A stretch of DNA of 8,980 bases from positions 1 through 8,980 of the forward strand of contig JALOPC010000152.1 in NCBI GenBank assembly GCA_025454095.1, given 5' to 3'. Shown in pieces: positions 1-5,269 of this stretch. The position numbers and the translations under genes are program-made. Origin of the DNA: Syntrophales bacterium (GTDB lineage: Bacteria > Desulfobacterota > Syntrophia > Syntrophales > UBA2192). Under the pieces are notes generated by a model that was not told the origin of the DNA, made no database searches, and saw only the letters and a program-made list of their open reading frames with translations. Position 1 is the stretch's first letter; each line of letters opens with the position of its first letter.

Positions 1-15
1 ATCCGCCTTTTTCAT
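1..15 (-). CDS. Start of an unidentified gene cut by the left edge (first 5 codons)
   Basis: On the minus strand an ATG at 15-13 opens a frame reading M-K-K-A-D to the window edge. It is preceded by a perfect GGAGG Shine-Dalgarno sequence (complement of 25-29) with 9 nt spacing. The Lys-Lys start fits a bacterial N-terminus, but nothing can be said about the product. The call rests on the ribosome binding site plus the upstream promoter-like sequence, so it is tentative. Confidence 0.4.
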
Positions 16-32
16 TCTTCCAAACCTCCGAA

Positions 33-51
33 AGCGGTATTCCATACCGCT
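33..51. repeat. Perfect 8-bp palindrome with 3-nt centre (AGCGGTAT-TCC-ATACCGCT)
   Basis: AGCGGTAT at 33-40 is the exact reverse complement of ATACCGCT at 44-51. It overlaps the candidate -10 box of the left-edge gene, so an operator is plausible. The right arm (ACCGCT, 46-51) can also pair with AGCGGT at 69-74, which is followed by a run of T. On the plus strand that alternative would look like a weak intrinsic terminator. Confidence 0.5.
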
Positions 52-69
52 AATCGGACCATTCGGCAA
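41..69 (-). promoter_or_regulatory. Candidate sigma-70 promoter for the left-edge gene
   Basis: On the minus strand TTGCCG (complement of 64-69) is followed after exactly 17 nt by TATGGA (complement of 41-46). These match the -35 and -10 consensus at 4 of 6 and 3 of 6 positions. The element lies just upstream of the GGAGG/ATG at 29-13, and a perfect palindrome (33-51) covers the -10 box. The match is modest and would not stand without its position. Confidence 0.3.
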
Positions 70-144
70 GCGGTTTTTTGAGGAATTGCGAGCAACCGAG
101 CCCGACTTCGTTCGGTGTTATTGAAGGAAGGTGTTTAAGACCTT

Positions 145-173
145 CCCCCTTTGCAAAAGGGAAATAAAGGGGG
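145..173. repeat. Inverted repeat CCCCCTTT/AAAGGGGG, dispersed-repeat type
   Basis: CCCCCTTT (145-152) and AAAGGGGG (166-173) are perfect inverted copies separated by 13 nt that include a further AAAAGGGAAAT stretch. It lies downstream of the sterol desaturase gene. Elements of this look (runs of C, CTTT, then AAAGGGGG) are, from memory, common intergenic repeats in deltaproteobacterial genomes. A possible partial relative, GTAAAGGGAGGG, lies at 3073-3084. It has no good U-tract on the minus strand, so I do not call it a terminator. Confidence 0.5.
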
Positions 174-238
174 ATTTTCTTCGACTGATTCGAGCTGTTT
201 CTCAGGAGCCGAAACAACCGGCCTCATCGGCTGAGGGC

Positions 239-1033
239 TCAAGGGTGGCGCTGCGTGAAGGGCAGGATCAGAATCTGCCCGAGCCCGAGCCGCGACGGGT
301 CGCGGAAGTTGGCCAGGCCGATCGTCATCCCCTCGTGGCCCCGTTCCGGCTGGGGGCGGTACGTCCCGAAGAGCCGGTCCCAGATCGAGAGGTTGAAGCC
401 GAAGTTGCTGTTGCGCTCCCGGATGAGCACGGAGTGGTGAACGCGGTGCATGTCCGGCGTCACGACCAGGAGCCGCAGGGCGCCGTCGAGGCCGAGAGGG
501 AGCTTCAGGTTGCTGTGGCTGAACATGGCCGTCGCGTTCAGGATGACCTCGAAGAGGATCACCGAGACGGCGGGGGGGCCGAAGAGGTAGACGAGCCCCA
601 GCTTGATCCCCATGGAGAGAACGATCTCGACGGGGTGGAAACGGATCCCCGTGGTGAGGTCGAAATCGAGATCGGCGTGGTGGATCATGTGCAGGCGCCA
701 CAGCGACGGCAGGTGATGGAACAGCACGTGCTGGACGTAGATGAAGAAGTCGAAGAGGACCACGCCGGCGAAAACGGCAACCCCGTAGGGGACCTGAAAA
801 TGGTTTAACAGCCCCCACCCCTCCCGGCTGCACAGCAGGGCGAAGCCCGCGGGAAGGACGGGGAAGAGGAAGCGGACGATCAGGGTGCCCAGCGTCACGA
901 TCCCGAGGTTGGCAAACCACCGCGCCGCCCTGGATGTCGTCAGGGCCCTTCTCGGCGCGATCCGCTCCAGGACGGCGAGCAGAAGCAACGTCCCCACGAA
1001 AAAGCCCAGTCGGATTGTTGCTTCGTGTTCCAC
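239..1033 (-). CDS. Sterol desaturase / fatty acid hydroxylase family membrane protein
   Basis: This encodes a 264-residue integral membrane protein of the non-haem di-iron fatty acid hydroxylase superfamily, whose members insert oxygen or unsaturation into lipids at the inner membrane. The family's histidine clusters are all present: H102 with H106-H107, H115 with H118-H119, a lone H133 and H173, and a C-terminal H196-x-x-H199-H200. Hydrophobic segments lie at about 8-23, 43-67, 84-100 and 138-165. The GTG start at 1033-1031 is supported by an AGGGGG Shine-Dalgarno sequence 8 nt upstream. The gene begins 48 nt after the hisF stop and may be co-transcribed with it. The lipid substrate cannot be read from sequence. 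The reaction normally needs O2, which is notable if the host is an anaerobe. Confidence 0.9.
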   Translation of the reverse strand: MEHEATIRLGFFVGTLLLLAVLERIAPRRALTTSRAARWFANLGIVTLGTLIVRFLFPVLPAGFALLCSREGWGLLNHFQVPYGVAVFAGVVLFDFFIYVQHVLFHHLPSLWRLHMIHHADLDFDLTTGIRFHPVEIVLSMGIKLGLVYLFGPPAVSVILFEVILNATAMFSHSNLKLPLGLDGALRLLVVTPDMHRVHHSVLIRERNSNFGFNLSIWDRLFGTYRPQPERGHEGMTIGLANFRDPSRLGLGQILILPFTQRHP

Positions 1034-1081
1034 GTGGCCGTCCCCCTGCGGGTTCAGAATCCCCGATTCTCGAAGCTGCGC

Positions 1082-1846
1082 TTACAGGTGCACCGGCAGC
1101 CCCTTGCTCTTGAGATACTCCTTCACCTGGCGGATGCTGAAGGTCCGGTAGTGGAAGACCGACGCGGCCAGCACGACGCTGGCGCCGCCCTTCACGACGG
1201 CCTCGTAGAAGTGCTCCAGCGTGCCCGCCCCGCCGGAGGCCACGACGGGCACGGTGACCGCCTCGGCGATGGCCTTCGTGAACTCCAGGTCGTAGCCCGC
1301 CAGGGTCCCGTCGCCGTCCATGCTGGTCGGCAGGATGACGCCCGCCCCGAGGGCCTGGCACTGCCTGGCCCAGGCGATGGCGTCTTTGCCCACGGGTGTC
1401 GTACCGCCCGCGACGACCAGTTCGAACCCCGAGGGCATGGCCTTGTTGCGCCGCGCGTCGATGGCGACGGTGATCTTGCCGGAGCCGTACTTCGTTGCCG
1501 CCTCCCGGACGAGCTCCGGGTTCTTCACGGCGGCGCTGTTCATGGAGACCTTGCTTGCCCCGGCCCCGAGCACGAGGGCGATGTCCTCGAGGCTGTTGAT
1601 CCCGCCGCCCACGGTCAGCGGGATTGTGATGACGGACGAGACCTGCCGGACCCATTCGAGGCGGGTCTTGCGGTTTTCCACCGTGGCGGCGATGTCCAGC
1701 ATCGCCAGCTCGTCGGCCCCTTCCTTTTCATAGAAGGCGGCGTTTTCCACGGGGTCTCCCGCGTCGCGGATGTCCACGAAGTGGACCCCCTTGACGACAC
1801 GGCCGTTTTTCATGTCCAGGCAGGGCATGACCTTGATCGGATCCAT
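1082..1846 (-). CDS. hisF: Imidazole glycerol phosphate synthase cyclase subunit HisF (divergent)
   Basis: This is a 254-residue TIM-barrel protein of the HisF family, the usual full length. In histidine synthesis HisF joins ammonia from HisH to PRFAR, giving imidazole glycerol phosphate and AICAR. The family's catalytic aspartates are present at D11 (PCLDM) and D130 (VAIDA), with phosphate-binding segments TVGGGI (78-83) and ASGGAG (203-208). Against the well-known Thermotoga enzyme, the segment usually written GAGEILLTSxDRDGT reads GAGVILPTSMDGDGT here (167-181): Val170 replaces a conserved Glu and Gly178 a conserved Arg. No hisH, hisA or other his gene is adjacent. The start is fixed by AGGAGG with 8 nt spacing. 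HisF membership is secure. Whether it is the housekeeping enzyme or a paralogue with another substrate is open. Confidence 0.9.
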   Translation of the reverse strand: MDPIKVMPCLDMKNGRVVKGVHFVDIRDAGDPVENAAFYEKEGADELAMLDIAATVENRKTRLEWVRQVSSVITIPLTVGGGINSLEDIALVLGAGASKVSMNSAAVKNPELVREAATKYGSGKITVAIDARRNKAMPSGFELVVAGGTTPVGKDAIAWARQCQALGAGVILPTSMDGDGTLAGYDLEFTKAIAEAVTVPVVASGGAGTLEHFYEAVVKGGASVVLAASVFHYRTFSIRQVKEYLKSKGLPVHL

Positions 1847-1915
1847 CGCGATTTCCTCCTCGTTACGAAATGGTGACGCACGATGGATACCCGATTTGGG
1901 TCCTTCCCTTCAATC

Positions 1916-3025
1916 TTATTTTTTCCCGAACAGCGCGAGGTACTCCCCGTAGCCCTCTTTTTCCAGGTCCTCTTTCGGGATGAAACGAAGCGCCGCCGAG
2001 TTCATGCAGTAGCGCTGGCCCGTCGGTGCCGGCCCGTCGGGGAAGACATGCCCGAGGTGGGAATCCCCGCGCCGGCTTCGGACTTCCGTGCGGGCCATGA
2101 AGAGTCTGCGGTCCGTCCGCTCGACGACGTTGCCCGGCTCCAGCGGTTTCGTGAAGCTCGGCCAGCCCGTGCCGGAATCGTACTTGTCCCGGGAGCTGAA
2201 CAGGGGCTCTCCCGAAACGACGTCCACGTAGATCCCCTCGCGCTTGTTGTCGTTGTATTCGTTCTTGAAGGGCGGCTCCGTGCCTTCTTTCTGCGTGACC
2301 TCGTACTGCATCGGGGTGAGCGTCCGGCGCAGGGTCTCGTCGTCGGGCTTCGACCAGGTCTTTGCGGCGGGGGCAGCGGATTGCGGCTTCCCGTCGCCCC
2401 AGGTCTTCTTCAGGAACTGGTCGCGACCCGAGTTGGATCGGTAGAACTGGTATCGCAGGGGGTTCTTTTTGTGGTAGTCCTGGTGGTAGTCCTCGGCCTC
2501 GTAGAATTTCGTCAGCGGCAGGATCTCCGTCGCGACGGGCCTGGGGAACTTCCCGGATGTTGCCAGGCTGTCGCGTGATTTCTCGGCGAGCCGTTTCTGC
2601 TCCTCGTCGTGGTAGAAGACGGCGCTTCGGTACTGGGAACCCCGGTCGACGAACTGCCCGCCGCCGTCGGTGGGGTCGATGTGCCGCCAGAATACCTCCA
2701 GGAGCTGCTCATAGGTGACCTGCCCCGGGTCGTAATGGACCTGGACGGCCTCCAGGTGCCCCGTCCGGCCGGAGGAGACCTCCTCGTAGGTGGGGTTTTC
2801 CTTCTTGCCGCCCGTGTACCCCGAGATCACCTTCAGGACCCCGGGCACCTTCTCGAAGTCCGATTCGGTACACCAGAAACAGCCGCCCGCAAAGGTGGCG
2901 ACCTTCGTGGTTACGCTATCTTTCGTCATGGGAGTCTTCCCCTCGATGGCTTTGGTTTCCGAGCTCTGGCAGCCCAGGGCCAGGACGGAAATCATCGCAA
3001 TAAGGATCCACTTGTTCTTGGCCAT
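1916..3025 (-). CDS. msrAB: MsrA-MsrB fusion methionine sulfoxide reductase, probable lipoprotein
   Basis: This 369-residue protein repairs both S and R methionine sulfoxides, probably in the periplasm. An N-terminal hydrophobic segment ends in a plausible lipobox (LALG-C19). The MsrA domain (about 41-209) has the active-site motif GGCFWC with catalytic Cys49 and a second Cys at 52. The MsrB domain (about 226-352) has SGTGWPSF (284-291), [11 protein letters not shown] (321-331) and catalytic Cys340 in RYCMNS. The four zinc cysteines of classical MsrB are replaced (D268, S271, S317, G320), so this is the zinc-free type. I chose ATG 3025 over the in-frame GTG at 3040: AAGGA lies 7 nt before the ATG, and the candidate promoter would start transcription at about 3042. 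The hisF gene follows after 69 nt. Confidence 0.93.
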   Translation of the reverse strand: MAKNKWILIAMISVLALGCQSSETKAIEGKTPMTKDSVTTKVATFAGGCFWCTESDFEKVPGVLKVISGYTGGKKENPTYEEVSSGRTGHLEAVQVHYDPGQVTYEQLLEVFWRHIDPTDGGGQFVDRGSQYRSAVFYHDEEQKRLAEKSRDSLATSGKFPRPVATEILPLTKFYEAEDYHQDYHKKNPLRYQFYRSNSGRDQFLKKTWGDGKPQSAAPAAKTWSKPDDETLRRTLTPMQYEVTQKEGTEPPFKNEYNDNKREGIYVDVVSGEPLFSSRDKYDSGTGWPSFTKPLEPGNVVERTDRRLFMARTEVRSRRGDSHLGHVFPDGPAPTGQRYCMNSAALRFIPKEDLEKEGYGEYLALFGKK

Positions 3026-3048
3026 GGTATTGTCCTTCACCTGCGTTC

Positions 3049-3077
3049 AATATGAGGCCGCTTCTGCGTTTTGTAAA
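3049..3077 (-). promoter_or_regulatory. Candidate sigma-70 promoter of msrAB
   Basis: On the minus strand TTTACA (complement of 3072-3077, 5 of 6 to the -35 consensus) is followed after 17 nt by CATATT (complement of 3049-3054, 4 of 6 to the -10 consensus). It lies between the terminator of the preceding transcription unit and msrAB. It would give a leader of roughly 17 nt to the ATG at 3025 and supports that start. Confidence 0.5.
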
Positions 3078-3084
3078 GGGAGGG

Positions 3085-3118
3085 CAAAAAAGAAAGGCGC
3101 CTCCGGAAGGAAGCGCCT
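3085..3118 (-). terminator. Intrinsic terminator after the cytochrome/MliC unit
   Basis: Read on the minus strand, AGGCGCTTCC-TTCC-GGAGGCGCCT (3118-3095) folds into a 10-bp stem, including one G-U pair, with a UUCC loop. It is followed directly by TTCTTTTTTG. It lies 30 nt beyond the stop of the MliC-like gene and ends that transcription unit before the msrAB promoter. Confidence 0.85.
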
Positions 3119-3147
3119 CGCTAAGGCGGGATTCAGGACCGCCGGGG

Positions 3148-3483
3148 TTACCGGGAAGATCCCTCGATCTTTCGGCACTGCCCGTAAAGAGGGCGGTCGT
3201 TGACCGTGACGGAGAGTTCGTCCCCCTTGAACCAGAATACCCGTTCCTCGTCGGCGTACCGGGTGCCGGAGGACGCCGGGACGGATCGAAGGTAGAAGGT
3301 CCCCGTTCCGGTGTCGACGTCGATCTTGTGCTGGTGGTCGTGGAACGTGACGGCGAGCGTTTTGCCGTTGTCGCACACGTATCCGGCCCGGGGCGCGCAG
3401 CCAGCCGTCACGACGAGAGCCGCCGCCAGGAGGCACAGCGCCAGGCATGGCCCTCGCTCAGGGCGATTGTCGTCCGTTCTCAT
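3148..3483 (-). CDS. MliC-like lipoprotein (inhibitor of c-type lysozyme)
   Basis: This encodes a 111-residue lipoprotein with a signal peptide ending in the lipobox VTAG-C29, followed by an MliC/COG3895-type domain. Family hallmarks are visible: YVCDNG (35-40), a VTF strand (45-47), SGTRYAD (72-78), FWFKGDE (84-90) and a terminal Cys103 likely to pair with Cys37. MliC proteins sit on the outer membrane facing the periplasm and bind host c-type lysozyme through the Ser and Lys of the SGxxY and FWxKG motifs. The gene starts 16 nt after the cytochrome stop codon with only a weak GGGG ribosome binding site, so it is probably translated as part of that operon. A longer in-frame upstream extension overlaps the cytochrome gene and looks like noise. 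Confidence 0.83.
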   Translation of the reverse strand: MRTDDNRPERGPCLALCLLAAALVVTAGCAPRAGYVCDNGKTLAVTFHDHQHKIDVDTGTGTFYLRSVPASSGTRYADEERVFWFKGDELSVTVNDRPLYGQCRKIEGSSR

Positions 3484-3499
3484 CGGTCTGCCCCGGCCT

Positions 3500-4231
3500 T
3501 CATCGCTTTGCCGCCTTTTTCCCCTTCCGCAGATCCGCCGCCAGCTTGCGGATCTCCGTGATGTCCGAGACCATCTTGCTCCAGCCGTACCACAGGGCGT
3601 AGTCCGGGTTGGCGTGGAAGGTGCCCTGGAAGGTCCGCATCCGGTGCTCCAGGAACATGAGGTAGAGCTTCTGCTCGATCGACGTCGGGGCGTCATGGAA
3701 CGCCAGGAGGTCGGGGTAGGGGTAGGCGTAGTAAGAGGACTTGGCAATGATCTTGTCCCTGTAGAGCCCGGCCACGATCTCGATGGCCTCCGCGAGCAGC
3801 CGGTCCGCCTCGCGGATCATCATGTCGCCCTTTTCGAGCTCGCCCCTGGCAAAGTTGGACGAGTGGCACTGGCGGCAGTTGGCAAACATCCGGTCCCGTT
3901 CCTTCTGCCAGTCCTCCTGGGTCGTCCGGAAGACATCCAGGTCCTTGAGAACGCCGAGACGGGCCGTAGGCTTCCCGGACGGATCCAGGGCCCCCAGGCC
4001 CTTGACGATCGTCGTCCTGTCGGCGGCCCACTTCGGGTCCGGCGGCATGGGGAGCCTGACGGCCACGAACCCCCAGGCCGTCCGAACGCCGTGGTTGCCC
4101 CCGGTCATGTGGCAGCTCTGGCAGGTGGGCGCTGCGGCGCTTTCGGGCAGCACGCCGCTTTGCTTCAGCATGTAGCGCACCCCGTGCTTGGAGGAGGAGT
4201 ACATCTCCCACTGGGGGTGGTCGATGCCCAT
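3500..4231 (-). CDS. C-terminal part of the octaheme HAO-like cytochrome (haems 7-8), shifted frame
   Basis: Family similarity resumes in a different frame at MGIDHPQWEMYSSSKHG, which in HAO-like proteins directly follows a CxxCH motif. Two further haem sites are present: CQSCH followed by MTGGNH (about 4123-4109) and CRQCH (3877-3863). Between and after them are the conserved WGFVAVRLPMP and KWAADR segments, a long helical region, and NPDYALWYGW near the C-terminus. HAO relatives are periplasmic and either oxidise hydroxylamine (with a tyrosine-crosslinked P460 haem) or reduce nitrite or hydroxylamine to ammonium. I cannot tell which applies without an alignment for the crosslinking tyrosine. 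No NapC/CycX-type quinol dehydrogenase partner lies in the window. The gene ends with TGA at 3502-3500. Confidence 0.8.
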   Translation of the reverse strand: MGIDHPQWEMYSSSKHGVRYMLKQSGVLPESAAAPTCQSCHMTGGNHGVRTAWGFVAVRLPMPPDPKWAADRTTIVKGLGALDPSGKPTARLGVLKDLDVFRTTQEDWQKERDRMFANCRQCHSSNFARGELEKGDMMIREADRLLAEAIEIVAGLYRDKIIAKSSYYAYPYPDLLAFHDAPTSIEQKLYLMFLEHRMRTFQGTFHANPDYALWYGWSKMVSDITEIRKLAADLRKGKKAAKR

Positions 4232-4742
4232 GCTGGGCCTCCTTCTTGGAGAAAACGTGCCGGGTGTGGCAGGAATCGCAGGAGGCGACCCCGAACTGGC
4301 CGCCCTGCTTGCGCAGTTCCTTGATTTCGTCATTCGTCTTGATGCCGATCTTGTGGCAGCCGCCGCACCCTTTCATGCCGTCCATCATGGCCATGGGCTG
4401 CATGTGGAAGGTGGGCATGGCCTTCAGGGAGGCCCATGCCTTCGCGTGCTTGCCGTCCTTGAACTGTTTGACCTGGTTACCGTGGCAGAAGGCGCAGCGC
4501 TCGGGCGTCGGGATCTCGGCCAGGGCGACCGTTTCGGGGGAGAAGTGCTTGTCGCCGTGGCAGACGGCGCAGTCGACCCCCTTCTGGCTGTGCTTGCTGA
4601 GTTTCCAGTCCGACACGATCCCCGGCGTCATGGCCGTGTGGCAGAGGGCGCAGTTTTTCGCCGAAGCGACTTCCTTTTTCTCCGTCGGGTAGTTTGCCTT
4701 GGCCCAGTCGTTCCAACCGCCCGTCAGGGCGTAGACCTTCAT
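4229..4742 (-). CDS. Rhodanese C-terminus and haem motifs 1-5 of an octaheme HAO-like cytochrome
   Basis: This continues in frame from the UGA codons. Residues just before and after 4742 complete the rhodanese fold (AVELYKRGY, then KVYALTGGWNDW). Five CxxCH haem c sites follow: CALCH (4652-4638), CAVCH (4571-4557), CAFCH (4496-4482), CGGCH (4367-4353) and CDSCH (4280-4266). The GCGGCHKIG context is the one around the catalytic fourth haem of hydroxylamine oxidoreductases, and CDSCHTRHVFSKKEA is the usual fifth-haem segment. Additional histidines (KHSQKG, KHAKAW, FHMQP) are suitable distal ligands. After GAGGCC at 4236 the frame stops matching the family and runs into meaningless codons. ATG 4742 has only a poor GGGG signal and no signal peptide, so it is unlikely to be a true start. 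Confidence 0.8.
4232..4235 (-). other. Frameshift junction with loss of the sixth CxxCH haem motif
   Basis: On the minus strand GAG-GCC (frame of haems 1-5) is followed by CAGC and then ATG-GGC-ATC-GAC (frame of haems 7-8). In HAO-like proteins about ten residues ending in CxxCH normally lie between the EA and the MGxDHPQ. Their absence together with the frame change points to a deletion of about 26 nt. The exact size is an estimate from remembered family sequences. Confidence 0.65.
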
Positions 4743-4762
4743 GTATCCCCGCTTGTAAAGTT

Positions 4763-4783
4763 CAACCGCCCCCCGGGCGGCCG
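4763..4783 (-). promoter_or_regulatory. Possible bacterial SECIS hairpin
   Basis: On the minus strand CGGCCGCCC (4783-4775), a GGG loop (4774-4772) and GGGCGGUUG (4771-4763) form a 9-bp stem with two G-U pairs and an all-G loop. The loop begins 22 nt after the second UGA and 28 nt after the first. General descriptions of bacterial SECIS elements call for a stem with G in a small apical loop some 16-37 nt after the UGA, which this meets. GC-rich coding sequence forms hairpins easily, so this is supporting evidence only. Confidence 0.35.
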
Positions 4784-4796
4784 TGTACTCCTGGGG

Positions 4797-4805
4797 TCAA
4801 GCTCA
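4797..4805 (-). other. UGA-GCU-UGA at the rhodanese active site (candidate Sec-Ala-Sec)
   Basis: The two UGA codons (4805-4803 and 4799-4797) are in frame with both the upstream rhodanese half and the downstream half. They fall where a common rhodanese subtype has YCxCPxExTxA. Translating both as selenocysteine gives Y-U-A-U-P-Q-E-Y-T-A-A. UGA is an ordinary stop elsewhere here (for example at 3500, 5605 and 7664), so the code is not globally reassigned. No selA, selB, selC or selD lies in the window. Confidence 0.55.
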
Positions 4806-5093
4806 GTAGAGGACGTAGGTCTTGTCCTTCTGCGGATACTTTTTGACGAACTCGTCGAAGTTTTCGGGCTGGACAAACACGGCCCCGGGGATCTTCTTGT
4901 CGCTCTGCTCGTACTGCTTGATGTAGCGGATGTCCACGATGACAACGTCAGACTTTCCGAGCATCCCCTTGACCTGTTCTTTCGTCAATCGGGGCACCTG
5001 TTCGACCGACGACGGCGGTGCGGACCAGCCGGCCAGGGCTACAAGCGAAAGGAACGCTGCCAGGAAAGAAACAAGGATCGGCTTCGCTTTCAT
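4803..5093 (-). CDS. Exported rhodanese-like domain up to the first UGA
   Basis: These 96 residues open with a Sec signal peptide (MKAKP, hydrophobic about 6-21, probable cleavage near WSA-PPSS at 23-28). The first part of a rhodanese fold follows: VVIVDIRYIKQYEQSDKKIPGA has the DIR and IPGA signatures (54-56 and 68-71), and a KTYVLY strand (91-96) leads to the active-site loop. Rhodanese-fold proteins carry persulfide sulfur on a loop cysteine directly after this strand. Here that codon is UGA. The start ATG at 5093 has AAAGG with 8 nt spacing and a good promoter upstream. As a stand-alone protein it would lack the catalytic residue and half the fold. Confidence 0.75.
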   Translation of the reverse strand: MKAKPILVSFLAAFLSLVALAGWSAPPSSVEQVPRLTKEQVKGMLGKSDVVIVDIRYIKQYEQSDKKIPGAVFVQPENFDEFVKKYPQKDKTYVLY

Positions 5094-5148
5094 GTCCGGA
5101 ACCTTTCTGGAGTTTTGAAATGGGGAAGGGTGCGATCAGACAGGAGTT

Positions 5149-5177
5149 AATGTACACTTTCCCCGGGATGCTGCCAA
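5149..5177 (-). promoter_or_regulatory. Candidate promoter of the rhodanese-cytochrome/MliC unit
   Basis: On the minus strand TTGGCA (complement of 5172-5177, 5 of 6) and TACATT (complement of 5149-5154, 4 of 6) are separated by 17 nt. Transcription would start near 5142, giving a leader of about 49 nt before the rhodanese ATG at 5093. It lies back to back with the plus-strand promoter at 5201-5229. Confidence 0.5.
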
Positions 5178-5200
5178 CAGTTTTCTTTTGGCGACAACCC

Positions 5201-5229
5201 TTGAAAAGGTCGAGAAGGGGCCTTATCCT
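5201..5229 (+). promoter_or_regulatory. Candidate promoter of the tandem lipoprotein genes
   Basis: TTGAAA (5201-5206, 5 of 6 to consensus), a 17-nt spacer and TATCCT (5224-5229, 4 of 6) precede the first lipoprotein gene by about 40 nt. The two divergent promoters are only about 24 bp apart, so one regulator could affect both units. Confidence 0.55.
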
Positions 5230-5269
5230 GTACAACAGATCGACCCAAACACCGAAAAGGAGAACGAGC

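Larger units (their letters stand above)
3500..5093 (-). pseudogene. Rhodanese-octaheme cytochrome fusion gene with two in-frame UGA codons and one frameshift (as sequenced)
   Basis: This is the whole locus read as one gene. A signal peptide and rhodanese domain lead through UGA-GCU-UGA, with no change of frame, into the rhodanese C-terminus (PQEYTAAR at 100-107, then VYALTGGWNDW) and on into a hydroxylamine-oxidoreductase-like cytochrome. Starting the cytochrome at the internal ATG 4742 would cut the rhodanese fold in half and leave it without an export signal, which a c-type cytochrome needs. I therefore infer one translation product, with the two UGAs read as selenocysteine in place of the usual Cys-x-Cys. 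Downstream, near 4232-4235, the frame changes and one haem motif is missing, so the sequence as given does not encode an intact protein. Full length without the lesion would be about 539 residues. The parts are described separately. The labelled type reflects the frameshift; a selenoprotein gene with a sequence error fits almost as well. Confidence 0.65.

Noticed and set aside
145..173. CCCCCTTT/AAAGGGGG inverted repeat as the terminator of the msrAB-hisF-desaturase block
   Set aside because: On the minus strand it is followed by AAGGTCTT, not a U-tract. A repeat element is the safer call.
131..808. Plus-strand open frame of 225 codons
   Set aside because: It lies antisense to the sterol desaturase gene and has low-complexity, Glu/Arg/Val-rich composition typical of the complementary strand of GC-rich genes. 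The start has no supporting ribosome binding site.
135..1655. Long minus-strand open frame of 506 codons
   Set aside because: It overlaps hisF and the sterol desaturase in another frame, is extremely Arg/Gly/Pro-rich, and has no recognisable domain.
1025..1876. Plus-strand open frame of 283 codons opposite hisF
   Set aside because: It is antisense to a confidently identified hisF and shows only shadow composition.
4740..4742. ATG at 4742 as a separate start for the cytochrome
   Set aside because: It would split the rhodanese fold, leave the cytochrome without a signal peptide, and has a poor ribosome binding site. Continuous frame through the UGAs explains more.
3311..5150. Two long plus-strand open frames (3311-4324 and 4188-5150)
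   Set aside because: Both are antisense to the rhodanese-cytochrome gene. The minus strand carries the CxxCH motifs and family sequence.
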